A stretch of 25,914 bases of DNA, taken from assembly GCA_017467745.1 (NCBI GenBank), contig JAFUKV010000266.1:1-25914 (forward strand). The letters are read 5' to 3'. Origin of the DNA: Bacteroidaceae bacterium (GTDB taxonomy: Bacteria > Bacteroidota > Bacteroidia > Bacteroidales > CHK158-818). The position numbers and the translations under genes were made by a program. The notes under the pieces were generated by a model, which had not been told where the DNA came from, did not search any database, and saw only the letters and a list, made by a program, of their open reading frames with translations. Below are positions 7,488 to 15,137 of this stretch, piece by piece (the stretch's first letter is position 1; each line of letters opens with the position of its first letter).

Positions 7488-8071
7488 GCCTTTCCCAAAG
7501 CGATATAGTAATACTCGTCCGATTCGTCGGCATCAATAATGCCTAATCCCTGTTGCTCGAAAATAGAACATTGATTTTCTATTTCAATTAACGAATCGTT
7601 ACTAACTCTTTCATCTTTATGCTTATGCAGGTGATTTAGAAATTCTCTGCTTTGCGCATGGGCAATCAGTAATTCACCGTCGTCGGTTAAACAATGGTTA
7701 ACCAGATATGAGATGGTTTCGGTTTTGCGGGTTAAATGGGGAAAAACCGAGTATAAAATAATTTGATCGAATTTTCCCCTGTATATCTGTTTTTCTATAT
7801 CCGAAACTATCCAATTTATATTTTTCCATTTTGCATATTTTGTTTTGGCGATGTCTATCATTCCGTCGGCAATATCTATCGCTTGTATGAGGGACTTGGG
7901 AGAATAATGTCTGATAAAAGGCAATAATATTCCCGTACCAGTACCTACATCTAATACTCGTTTTGAAACATTCCACGACAGTTTCTGCAATAAAAAGTGG
8001 ATTTTGTGAGAATCCGGCTTGCTTATTTCATCCCAATTCCGGCATATTTTGTTAAAAAAGTCGACACACAT
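7424..8071 (-). CDS. Class I SAM-dependent methyltransferase, last gene of the hypFAB operon
   Basis: Rossmann-fold methyltransferase, 215 aa. Motif I VLDVGTGTG is at 39-47, the SAM ribose-binding acid is probably D66 in AIDIADGM, D91 is in IVSDIEK, and FDQIILYSVFPHL (101-113) looks like motif IV and its helix. The opening CVDFFNKICRNWDEI resembles UbiE-like small-molecule methyltransferases. I chose the ATG at 8069-8071 because it overlaps the hypB TAA stop by one base (TAATG), a typical coupled start; the frame stays open further upstream but inside hypB. The last 20 or so residues, after YYYIALGKA, are encoded antisense to the end of mutS2 and look like a run-on tail. Substrate is unknown: operon position suggests a hydrogenase-related job, but this could be a passenger gene. 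Confidence 0.85.
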   Translation of the reverse strand: MCVDFFNKICRNWDEISKPDSHKIHFLLQKLSWNVSKRVLDVGTGTGILLPFIRHYSPKSLIQAIDIADGMIDIAKTKYAKWKNINWIVSDIEKQIYRGKFDQIILYSVFPHLTRKTETISYLVNHCLTDDGELLIAHAQSREFLNHLHKHKDERVSNDSLIEIENQCSIFEQQGLGIIDADESDEYYYIALGKAYASSITVMPAPPNCTCSSWK

Positions 8072-8826
8072 TACGTTTGTATTTGTTGTAAAAGATATGA
8101 TATCCAGTTCTCCATGCCAATGCCTTGTGTTACCGATAATTCGAAAAAACGAAGATGCGGATTGATTGACAATGCGTTTTGTTTTATCCTCTCTATGTCG
8201 CATTGCAGATAAGGCAATAAATCTATTTTGTTGATGATGCACGTTTGTGCGCTTTCAAACATATAGGGGTATTTCAACGGTTTATCATCGCCTTCGGTTA
8301 CGCTGATCATTACGATGCGTTCGTTTTCGCCTAAATCGAATAGTGCGGGACAGACCAAATTTCCGATATTTTCGATAAAAAGGAGAGATGATTCGGGAAT
8401 ATTCATCTGTTTTATTGTATCGTATATTTCTCCGGCTTCCAAATGACATCCGGTTTCCGTATTGATTTGTACGGTGTTTATTCCTAAGTTCATAATCCGG
8501 TCGGCATCGTTCGACGTTCGTTGGTCTCCTTCTATTACGCTGATATTTATTTTACTCTTAATGGCTTTAATTGTTGTCTCCAATAGCGTTGTTTTGCCCG
8601 ATCCGGGAGAGCTGACTAAGTTAAAGGCATATATGTTTTTAGCGTCTAAATATCCTCTTATACGTTCTGCCATATTGTTGTTATGAGAGAGGATGTCTTT
8701 CTCTATTTCGATAACAGACGGTTGTTCGTGGTGGTGATGATGTTCCATGCCCAAAGCGTGCATTTGCTCATGAGATAGATTATGACTGTGTTTATGATGA
8801 TCACCGCATCCGCAAGATCCACACAT
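8071..8826 (-). CDS. hypB: Hydrogenase nickel incorporation GTPase HypB
   Basis: SIMIBI-class GTPase of 251 aa that, with HypA, inserts nickel into the hydrogenase large subunit. The N-terminal MCGSCGCG (1-8) is the high-affinity CxxCGC nickel site. It is followed by a histidine-rich stretch, eleven His between residues 10 and 33 including five in a row, a nickel-storage feature. The P-loop SSPGSGKTT is at 72-80, EGDQRTSNDADR is a switch region, TGCHLEAG holds the Cys-His of the GTPase-domain metal site, IENIGNLVCPA covers the conserved Asn-Leu-Val-Cys-Pro block, and NKIDLL is the guanine-specificity motif. I start it at the ATG at 8826 because the Ni motif begins right there; the longer open frame to 8925 would overlap hypA. 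It lies 20 bp after hypA and shares one base with the methyltransferase gene. Confidence 0.96.
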   Translation of the reverse strand: MCGSCGCGDHHKHSHNLSHEQMHALGMEHHHHHEQPSVIEIEKDILSHNNNMAERIRGYLDAKNIYAFNLVSSPGSGKTTLLETTIKAIKSKINISVIEGDQRTSNDADRIMNLGINTVQINTETGCHLEAGEIYDTIKQMNIPESSLLFIENIGNLVCPALFDLGENERIVMISVTEGDDKPLKYPYMFESAQTCIINKIDLLPYLQCDIERIKQNALSINPHLRFFELSVTQGIGMENWISYLLQQIQT

Positions 8827-8846
8827 AATATATTGATTTTTAGTTA

Positions 8847-9185
8847 CTACTCTACAATAATTGATTTTAGACGGAGTTCGTTGCCTTTTGTCAAACGAGT
8901 ATCTTTTGATCCGCAGAAAGGGCAACTCGTATATTTTCTTGTGCTCTTAAAGTCTCTTTTACAGATATTACAGCGTGAAAGGGGAGATATTGTATGAATT
9001 TTATGGCCTACATTCATTCTGCTGCTTTTTAAGATGATTCCCAAAGAAAAGTCCAGCCCGTTAATATCTACGCCGGCCAGTTCTCCGACTTCTACTTCTA
9101 ATTCTGATAATTTGCTGTTTCCGTTGTTTTTAGCTTCTTGAACAGCCAAATTGACAATACTTAATGCTATGGATAATTCGTGCAT
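8847..9185 (-). CDS. hypA: Hydrogenase maturation nickel metallochaperone HypA
   Basis: Small nickel-delivery protein, 112 aa, partner of HypB in the cytoplasm. It begins with the invariant MHEL, in which His2 with the amino terminus binds nickel. The zinc site is a pair of CxxC motifs, C72/C75 (CNIC) and C88/C91 (CPFC), which hold the fold together. EVGELAGVD (32-40) is another conserved block. Length is the usual 110-120 aa. The ATG at 9185 is only 2 bp after the hypF stop, and hypB starts 20 bp downstream, so hypF, hypA, hypB and the methyltransferase read as one operon. Nothing unusual in its key residues. Confidence 0.96.
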   Translation of the reverse strand: MHELSIALSIVNLAVQEAKNNGNSKLSELEVEVGELAGVDINGLDFSLGIILKSSRMNVGHKIHTISPLSRCNICKRDFKSTRKYTSCPFCGSKDTRLTKGNELRLKSIIVE

Positions 9186-9187
9186 AA

Positions 9188-11449
9188 TTAGTTTTTATAA
9201 AAAGTTGCTGCGCCTATACCCAGTTGCCCGACGGAAATTCCGGCGTCATTACAAGGAATACGGCTTGTATAGTAGTAAGGAATTTTTTTAACCTTAAACT
9301 TCTGTATTAACAATTGAAGCAATCTTTTGTTTTGAAATACGCCTCCTGAAAGAACTATTTTCGATAGTCCGTTTTCTCTCAATAACTCTAATGCCTTGTT
9401 AAATAGTATGTCTGCCAAAGTATTATGAAATTTTGCGGCGATAATTGCTTGGGGTATATTTTGCTCTAAATCTGTTATTATTCCTTTAAATAAAGAATGA
9501 AAGGAGAGTTCCTCTGTTGATAAGGGATAAGAGCTTTTTTCTCGGTCGGAAGCAGTGTGCTCCAATAAAACGGCGGCTTCTCCTTGAAAACTGTTTTGGT
9601 AGCAAATACCGGATAGTGCGGAAACAGCATCGAATAAACGTCCGCAACTTGATGTATAATAGGTATTTATATGTTTGTTTATCATGGTTTTTATCGTATT
9701 TATTTTTTCAATACCGATAGTCCTTTTGAAAGTTTCGGGAATAGGAAGATCGTAATGGTGTAAAAATGAAACGCCCATGCGCCAACCTTCTTTTGCAGCT
9801 TTATCACCACCGGGTAAGGCTATGTACGGAAAGTGAGATAACCGGATAAATTCTTTTCTGTTACATTGTAAAAATTCGCCTCCCCATGAGCAATTGTCAG
9901 TACCTAATCCGGAACCGTCCATACATATAGCTAATACATCTTCGTAAAGATTGTGCTCTACCATTACAGATACGGCGTGAGCGTGGTGATGTTGTACTTG
10001 TAGAAGCGGAACCCCTGTTTTTTGAGATATTTCTTTCGCTAATCGGGTTGATAAATAATCGGGATGAAGGTCGCTTACCAGATAACGTGGATTGAAACGG
10101 AACAGTTTACAGAAACGGTGAATGGTTTCTCTATAAAATTCAAAAGTTTCCATGTTTTCCAAGTCTCCGATGTGTTGGCTCAAAATAATGTCTTTCGATT
10201 TTCCTATGGCGAATGATGCGGTTTTTTCAGCACCGAAAGCGAGAATCCCTTCTGTATAATTTTCAGTAACGATTGGCTCTGGCGTATATCCTCTCGAACG
10301 TCTGATAATCTGTATATTATTGTCTATATATTGAACAATAGAGTCGTCTACGCGATTATGTATGTCTCGGTTGTGAGAGACAAATAAATCGGATATAGGA
10401 TAAAGTTTTTTTTCGGCATCATAGTTTTCTATGATAATTGGTTCGTCTCCGAAATTTCCGCTGCTAAATACAACAGCATCCAAATTACTGTATTTAAATA
10501 AATCGAAGTGAATAGGTAAATAAGGTAATATAGCGCCTAATGTGGTAAACCCTTGATTCAGTTCGCAATTTAATTTGGTATGTTCTTTTAGTAAAACAAT
10601 CGGTCTGCGCCATGAATGTAAGATGTCAGATTCGGTTTTGTTTATGTAAAGCCATTTTTTTGCGGTCTTTTCATCGGGAAACATTATGGCGAAAGGCTTT
10701 TTTTCCCGTTGTTTAATTTCTCGTAAACGTAAAATGCTTTCAGTGTTATGTGCGTCGCATAGTAAATTATATCCGCCTAAGCCTTTCATAGAGACGATAC
10801 CTCCTGATTTTACCGTTTTTACAATCTCTTGTAAAATAGAAAAGTAATCTAAACTGGAAGTATCTGTGTTGTTTTTGCATGAATAATAAGGACCGCAATG
10901 ATTGCATGCTATGGGTTGCGCATGAAATCTTCTATCTGTTATATTTTCATATTCCGACCGGCAATGTTGGCACATTTCAAACGATTCCATTGTTGTTTGT
11001 GAACGATCGTATGGCAGTTCTTTTATAATAGAAAATCGGGGACCGCAGTGCGTACAGTTGATGAATGGATAACGTATTCGGTGCGGTTGTGTTTCCATAT
11101 CTTGAAGGCAATCCGGACAAACGGCTATATCCGGGCTTATGCGGGTTATTTCCGATCCGTGTTCTTTGCTTGCAGTGATATGAAAATCCGAAAAACTCGA
11201 TGAGGTTCTTAGCAAAGAGATAGAGTATTTATGGATATACGCTATTTTAGGTTTCTTTTTAAATACGTCATTAATAAAAAGTTCAGCATCTTTTTGGGAA
11301 CAATCCAGTTCTATATATACGCCGTCGTTTCTATTATCCACACACCCGTGTAGGTGGTGTTCTTGGGCTAATTTATAGATGAACGGGCGAAATCCTACGC
11401 CTTGAACAAGCCCGTCTATATGTATTAAATAATGGTTGTGCATCTTCAT
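9188..11449 (-). CDS. hypF: Carbamoyltransferase HypF
   Basis: Makes the cyanide ligand precursor for the [NiFe] centre: it converts carbamoyl phosphate and ATP to carbamoyl-adenylate and passes the carbamoyl group to the HypE C-terminal cysteine. Domains in order: acylphosphatase-like (VQGVGFRPF, 15-23), two zinc fingers (C111/C114/C132/C135 and C160/C163/C182/C185), a YrdC/Sua5-like domain (about 205-390), and a Kae1-like domain with HHHAHA at 487-492. Full length at about 753 aa. Two in-frame ATGs lie 6 bp apart; the second (11443) is 5-6 nt after AAAAGGA, better spaced for a ribosome, so the protein may start as MHNHYL. It is the first gene of the leftward operon and starts 75 bp from the divergent hypC. 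Confidence 0.96.
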   Translation of the reverse strand: MKMHNHYLIHIDGLVQGVGFRPFIYKLAQEHHLHGCVDNRNDGVYIELDCSQKDAELFINDVFKKKPKIAYIHKYSISLLRTSSSFSDFHITASKEHGSEITRISPDIAVCPDCLQDMETQPHRIRYPFINCTHCGPRFSIIKELPYDRSQTTMESFEMCQHCRSEYENITDRRFHAQPIACNHCGPYYSCKNNTDTSSLDYFSILQEIVKTVKSGGIVSMKGLGGYNLLCDAHNTESILRLREIKQREKKPFAIMFPDEKTAKKWLYINKTESDILHSWRRPIVLLKEHTKLNCELNQGFTTLGAILPYLPIHFDLFKYSNLDAVVFSSGNFGDEPIIIENYDAEKKLYPISDLFVSHNRDIHNRVDDSIVQYIDNNIQIIRRSRGYTPEPIVTENYTEGILAFGAEKTASFAIGKSKDIILSQHIGDLENMETFEFYRETIHRFCKLFRFNPRYLVSDLHPDYLSTRLAKEISQKTGVPLLQVQHHHAHAVSVMVEHNLYEDVLAICMDGSGLGTDNCSWGGEFLQCNRKEFIRLSHFPYIALPGGDKAAKEGWRMGVSFLHHYDLPIPETFKRTIGIEKINTIKTMINKHINTYYTSSCGRLFDAVSALSGICYQNSFQGEAAVLLEHTASDREKSSYPLSTEELSFHSLFKGIITDLEQNIPQAIIAAKFHNTLADILFNKALELLRENGLSKIVLSGGVFQNKRLLQLLIQKFKVKKIPYYYTSRIPCNDAGISVGQLGIGAATFYKN

Positions 11450-11524
11450 TCCTTTTCTTGCTATCTATACAACACAAACAAAACAAGCTAAGATTTGTTC
11501 TTTATAAATAAAAACTTGTAAAAT
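11450..11524. promoter_or_regulatory. Shared divergent promoter region of the two hydrogenase operons
   Basis: The 75 bp between the hypF and hypC start codons must hold, or partly hold, the start signals for both operons. It is very AT-rich and contains a TTTG at 11494-11497. I find no exact TAnnTTTG on either strand at a useful distance, so promoter positions are not assigned. The arrangement would let one regulator control all eleven genes. Confidence 0.5.
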
Positions 11525-11776
11525 ATGTGTTTGGCTATACCCGGAAAAGTAATAAAAATAGAATCATCTGTTGAAGGATTGCAAACAGCGTATGTTGATT
11601 TTGGAGGAATCTCTAAACATATCTGTATATCGTATGTCGATGTCGTTCCCGGAGATTATCTGCTTGCTCATGCAGGGGTTGCGTTGTGCAAGGTAGATAG
11701 CGAAGAGGCGCTGAAAACGCTCGAAGATTTCAAAACCATTTCAGATTTTATAAAAAAGGATGAAACAAGATATTAA
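11525..11776 (+). CDS. hypC: Hydrogenase assembly chaperone HypC
   Basis: Small OB-fold chaperone, 83 aa. With HypD it forms the scaffold on which the Fe(CN)2CO unit is built, then docks on the large-subunit precursor. The invariant N-terminus MCLAIPGKV is present, with Cys2 as the iron-binding and precursor-binding residue. GDYLLAHAGVALCKVD is the conserved C-terminal half (G-D-Y-hydrophobic-H-x-G). First gene of the rightward operon: hypD begins inside its last codons (17-bp overlap). Only one hypC-like gene is present, whereas E. coli has both HypC and HybG. Confidence 0.95.
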   Translation: MCLAIPGKVIKIESSVEGLQTAYVDFGGISKHICISYVDVVPGDYLLAHAGVALCKVDSEEALKTLEDFKTISDFIKKDETRY

Positions 11777-12902
11777 TTCCCCGTTCCGGAATCCGAAGGA
11801 TGTAGAGGAACTATCAAAGGCCATACGTTATATTACCACGCAAGAGTGGAATATCATGGAAATATGTGGCGGGCAAACGCATGCGCTGGCTAAATACGGA
11901 ATAGAAGATATGCTGCCTTCTGAAATACGGTTGATACATGGTCCCGGATGCCCGGTGTGTGTGACGCCGGTTTCTGTAATAGATAATGCCGTAATGTTAT
12001 CTATGCAGCCCGATGTGTGTTTATGCACGTTCGGCGACATGATGCGTGTACCGGGTACATGTGATGATTTATTATCTGCTAAGGCTCAAGGAGGTAGGGT
12101 AAAAATGGTTTATTCTCCTCTTGATGCGTTACGGTTTGCAGAGGAGAATCCTCGTTTGCAAGTCGTGTTTTTTGCTATTGGGTTTGAAACTACTCTACCT
12201 ATCTATGCGTTGACTATATTGGAGGCTTGCAGGCGGAAAATAAAAAACTTTTCTATTTTGCCGGCTTTGGTTTCCGTACCTCCTGCTATGGAAGCCTTAT
12301 TGTCAGACCCGGAAAATATAATCGACGGTTTTTTAGCGGCAGGCCATGTATGCGCCGTTACCGGAATGCAGGAATATAGGTTGCTGTCTAATCAATGGCA
12401 AGTGCCTATTGCTGTTACGGGTTTTGAGCCATCCGATTTGTTATATGGCATATTTTTATGTGTCAGTAGGTTGGAGTCCGGTAAAATAGGTGTCGACAAT
12501 GCGTATTCGCGCATAGTAGGGTTTTCCGGAAATATGTCGGCTTTGCGCGATATAACGCAAGTTTTTGACCGAGCAGATCAGGAATGGCGGGGATTGGGAG
12601 TTTTAAGGAACAGCGGTTTTAAAATAAACGAAAAGTATAAACAATACGATGCAGTTAAACGTTTCCAATTAAAACAAAAACAGCCGGTTCCAGATAGGTG
12701 TGAGGCCGGAAAAATTTTAAGCGGAAAAATAATGCCTTATGAGTGCCCTCTGTTTTGTAAGGAGTGTTTTCCTGAGCATCCGTTAGGGGCTCCGATGGTA
12801 TCTTCGGAGGGAGTATGTTCCGCCTATTATCGCTATAAACGAAATAACTATGATAAAAACCAATCCTACACAAATTTGTCCGTTGCCCATAACCGATTAT
12901 GA
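11760..12902 (+). CDS. hypD: Fe-S scaffold protein HypD
   Basis: Scaffold and redox protein (380 aa) that, with HypC, receives cyanide from HypE and assembles the Fe(CN)2CO moiety. C36 in MEICGGQTHA is the iron-holding cysteine, and C64/C67 in HGPGCPVCVTP form the redox-active pair. The C-terminal [4Fe-4S] site uses C329, C333 or C336, and C353 of CPLFCKECFPEHPLG and SSEGVCSAYYRY. The ATG at 11760 lies inside hypC, preceded by AAAAAAGG. Family members usually end soon after YYRY; here about 19 more residues run on, encoded over the first 53 bp of hypE, which looks like a lost stop codon. Translational coupling into hypE is likely. Confidence 0.95.
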   Translation: MKQDINSPFRNPKDVEELSKAIRYITTQEWNIMEICGGQTHALAKYGIEDMLPSEIRLIHGPGCPVCVTPVSVIDNAVMLSMQPDVCLCTFGDMMRVPGTCDDLLSAKAQGGRVKMVYSPLDALRFAEENPRLQVVFFAIGFETTLPIYALTILEACRRKIKNFSILPALVSVPPAMEALLSDPENIIDGFLAAGHVCAVTGMQEYRLLSNQWQVPIAVTGFEPSDLLYGIFLCVSRLESGKIGVDNAYSRIVGFSGNMSALRDITQVFDRADQEWRGLGVLRNSGFKINEKYKQYDAVKRFQLKQKQPVPDRCEAGKILSGKIMPYECPLFCKECFPEHPLGAPMVSSEGVCSAYYRYKRNNYDKNQSYTNLSVAHNRL

Positions 12903-13902
12903 GCAAATAATGCTTGCTCATGGCGGAGGGGGAAAATTGACGCAGCGAATGATTGAACAGTTGTTTTTTCCTGCCTTCAATAATGAATATTTGGGACAAG
13001 AGCACGATGGAGCAGTGATACCTGTACGGGAAGGCCGTCTTGCGGTAACGACCGATTCGTTTGTTGTGAATCCTATAATTTTTCCCGGAGGAAATATCGG
13101 CGATTTGGCTATAAATGGTACAGTAAATGATTTAGCGTGCTGCGGAGCCGTTCCGATGTATTTGACGGCCAGTTTTATATTAGAAGAAGGTTTTTCTATG
13201 GCCGATTTGAAACGGATAGTTGATACAATGTCAATTGCAGCCCGAAAAGCTGGCGTGAAAATTGTTACCGGAGATACAAAAGTTGTAGAAAAAGGTAAAG
13301 GAGACGGGATATATATCAATACGTCAGGTATCGGAATAGTGCCGGATGGTATTGACATTTCTCCGATGAATGCCGTACCCGGCGATGTCGTTATAGTAAG
13401 CGGATTAATAGGACAACACGGTATAACAGTCCTTTCCACGCGCGATAGTTTAGGATTTGAAACGGAAATAAAAAGCGATACGGCTCCGTTAAATGGAATG
13501 ATATCGGATTTGTTGGCTGCTGTTCCGGAAGTACATGTTTTGCGAGATCCTACTCGGGGAGGCGTATCGGCAACGCTGAACGAAATAGCTCGAAAGGCGC
13601 AGGTAACGATAGAAATAGATGAGGCGTTATTGCCTGTCGGAAAGCAAGTGTCCGCTGCATGCGATTTATTGGGACTTGATCCGTTATGTGTTGCAAATGA
13701 GGGCATTGTGTTGGTCTTTGTGCCTGAGTCTCAATCGGAAAAAGCAATCGAAGTTTTACGTAATAATATATGGGGAAGAAATGCCGCTGTGGTAGGTAGG
13801 GTTTCGGCGAAAGGACATGGTACGGTAACTCTAAAAACATTGTATGGCGGGTGTCGTATTGTAGATGTCATATCGGGGGAACAATTACCGCGTATTTGCT
13901 GA
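12850..13902 (+). CDS. hypE: Carbamoyl-phosphate-dehydrating cyanide-forming enzyme HypE
   Basis: ATP-dependent enzyme (350 aa, AIR-synthase/PurM fold) that dehydrates the carbamoyl group on its C-terminal cysteine to a thiocyanate and hands cyanide to HypC-HypD. The protein ends exactly in PRIC, the invariant reactive tail, so the 3' end is certain. LAHGGGGKLTQRM near the N-terminus, TGDTKVVEKGKGDGIY and RDPTRGGVSATLNEIA are conserved ATP-site blocks. The ATG at 12850 gives about 20 residues before the usual core; the next ATG at 12910 would start at MLAHGGGG. I prefer 12850, given the A-rich leader and coupling to hypD. The small-subunit gene follows 17 bp later. Confidence 0.95.
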   Translation: MIKTNPTQICPLPITDYEQIMLAHGGGGKLTQRMIEQLFFPAFNNEYLGQEHDGAVIPVREGRLAVTTDSFVVNPIIFPGGNIGDLAINGTVNDLACCGAVPMYLTASFILEEGFSMADLKRIVDTMSIAARKAGVKIVTGDTKVVEKGKGDGIYINTSGIGIVPDGIDISPMNAVPGDVVIVSGLIGQHGITVLSTRDSLGFETEIKSDTAPLNGMISDLLAAVPEVHVLRDPTRGGVSATLNEIARKAQVTIEIDEALLPVGKQVSAACDLLGLDPLCVANEGIVLVFVPESQSEKAIEVLRNNIWGRNAAVVGRVSAKGHGTVTLKTLYGGCRIVDVISGEQLPRIC

Positions 13903-13919
13903 TATTAAATAAAGAAATT

Positions 13920-15113
13920 ATGGATACTAAAAACAAAACGTTTTATCAGGAGTTGATGGAGAAAGGATACTCTCGCCGTGATTTTTTGAAATTTTGCGGT
14001 TTAGTGGGAGGTATGCTGGGACTACAAAGTACGGGTGTCGCTCAAATTATAGATGCTTTACAGACGAAACCTCGTAAGCCGGTTATTTGGGAACATTTTC
14101 AGGAGTGTACTTGTTGTAGCGAATCGTTTTTGAGAGCTTCGCATCCGTTGGTAGGACAGATTTTGTTAGAAATGATCTCGCTTGATTATTCAGATACCTT
14201 GATGGCTGCGTCGGGAGAGCAGGCGGAGGCAGTAAGGGCAGAGTCGATGAAAAATAATTATGGGAAGTATATTCTAATTGTAGAGGGCTCTGTACCGCTG
14301 GGTAGCCCCGGTTATTGTACGATTGCTGGAAGATCGGCTAAACAAGTATTTGATGAGAGTGCTGCCGGAGCAGAGGCGATTATAGCTTGGGGCAATTGTG
14401 CTTCATCAGGATGTATACAGCATGCGCGTCCCAATCCGACAAAAACAGAACCTGTTCATAAAATTTTTTCCGGCAAGCCGGTAATTAATGTACAAGGATG
14501 TCCTCCTATTGCAGATGTTATGGCAGGTGTCATTACCTATATTTTGACGTTCGAAAGATTGCCCGAGTTAGATAATATGGGGCGTCCCAAAGTATTTTAC
14601 GGTCGGCGGGTACACGATACTTGTTACAGGCGTCCTGCCTATGATGCGGGGCTTTTTGTACAATCTTTTGACGATGAAAATGCTAAAAAAGGATATTGTC
14701 TGTATTATATGGGGTGTAAAGGTCCTAATACGTTTAATTCTTGCGCTGTAATAAAGTGGAATAATTGCGTCAGCTATCCTATACAGTCCGGGCATGGATG
14801 TATAGGGTGTTCCGAGCCTAACTTTTGGGATTACGCTCCGTTGTACAGCCATATACCCAATGTGCATGGTATCGGTATAGAGGCTACGTCCGATAAAATC
14901 GGAGCTGCTCTTAGCGCGGTTACCTTAGGTGGAGTTTTGGTGCATGCGGTAGTTACGAATATACAGAAACGCAAACTGATAAAAAATCAGATGGATGACA
15001 TCAGTATTAATACGGAAGAATATGAACGCCAAAAAGCCCGAATGGAAAGAGAGCGGGAACGGATTGCAAATCAAGAGTCTCGGATAGATAACGAATCGGA
15101 AAAGACAAATTAA
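13920..15113 (+). CDS. hyaA: [NiFe]-hydrogenase small subunit, O2-tolerant (six-Cys) type
   Basis: Electron-transfer subunit of a membrane-bound uptake hydrogenase, 397 aa. Twin-arginine signal SRRDFLKFCG at 18-27 sends the folded dimer to the periplasm. Proximal-cluster cysteines are C63, C65, C66, C160, C165 and C194; C65 and C165 replace the glycines of standard enzymes, as in E. coli Hyd-1 (C19, C120), predicting a [4Fe-3S] cluster. The distal [4Fe-4S] ligands H232, C235, C260, C266 and medial [3Fe-4S] ligands C275, C294, C297 are complete; an extra C283 sits between the last group. A C-terminal helix (about 326-347) anchors the protein, followed by a charged cytoplasmic tail of about 46 residues. 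I start at the ATG at 13920, where the Tat signal begins; the open frame runs back into hypE. Confidence 0.96.
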   Translation: MDTKNKTFYQELMEKGYSRRDFLKFCGLVGGMLGLQSTGVAQIIDALQTKPRKPVIWEHFQECTCCSESFLRASHPLVGQILLEMISLDYSDTLMAASGEQAEAVRAESMKNNYGKYILIVEGSVPLGSPGYCTIAGRSAKQVFDESAAGAEAIIAWGNCASSGCIQHARPNPTKTEPVHKIFSGKPVINVQGCPPIADVMAGVITYILTFERLPELDNMGRPKVFYGRRVHDTCYRRPAYDAGLFVQSFDDENAKKGYCLYYMGCKGPNTFNSCAVIKWNNCVSYPIQSGHGCIGCSEPNFWDYAPLYSHIPNVHGIGIEATSDKIGAALSAVTLGGVLVHAVVTNIQKRKLIKNQMDDISINTEEYERQKARMERERERIANQESRIDNESEKTN

Positions 15114-15137
15114 TGCGGAATCAAAACAAAATAGAAT

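Noticed and set aside
8072..8242. Longer N-terminus for the methyltransferase
   Set aside because: The extra 57 codons are inside hypB and unlike any methyltransferase; the TAATG overlap start fits better.
8827..8925. Upstream extension of hypB
   Set aside because: The open frame continues 33 codons upstream but overlaps hypA, and the conserved nickel motif MCGSCGCG starts right at the internal ATG at 8826.
12918..13706. Long minus-strand frame (262 codons) opposite hypE
   Set aside because: It lies wholly antisense to a well-supported gene, has low-complexity Ser/Thr/Pro-rich composition and shows no recognisable domain.
13851..13919. Longer N-terminus for the hydrogenase small subunit
   Set aside because: It would overlap hypE and put 23 extra residues before the Tat signal; the ATG at 13920 gives a normal Tat leader.
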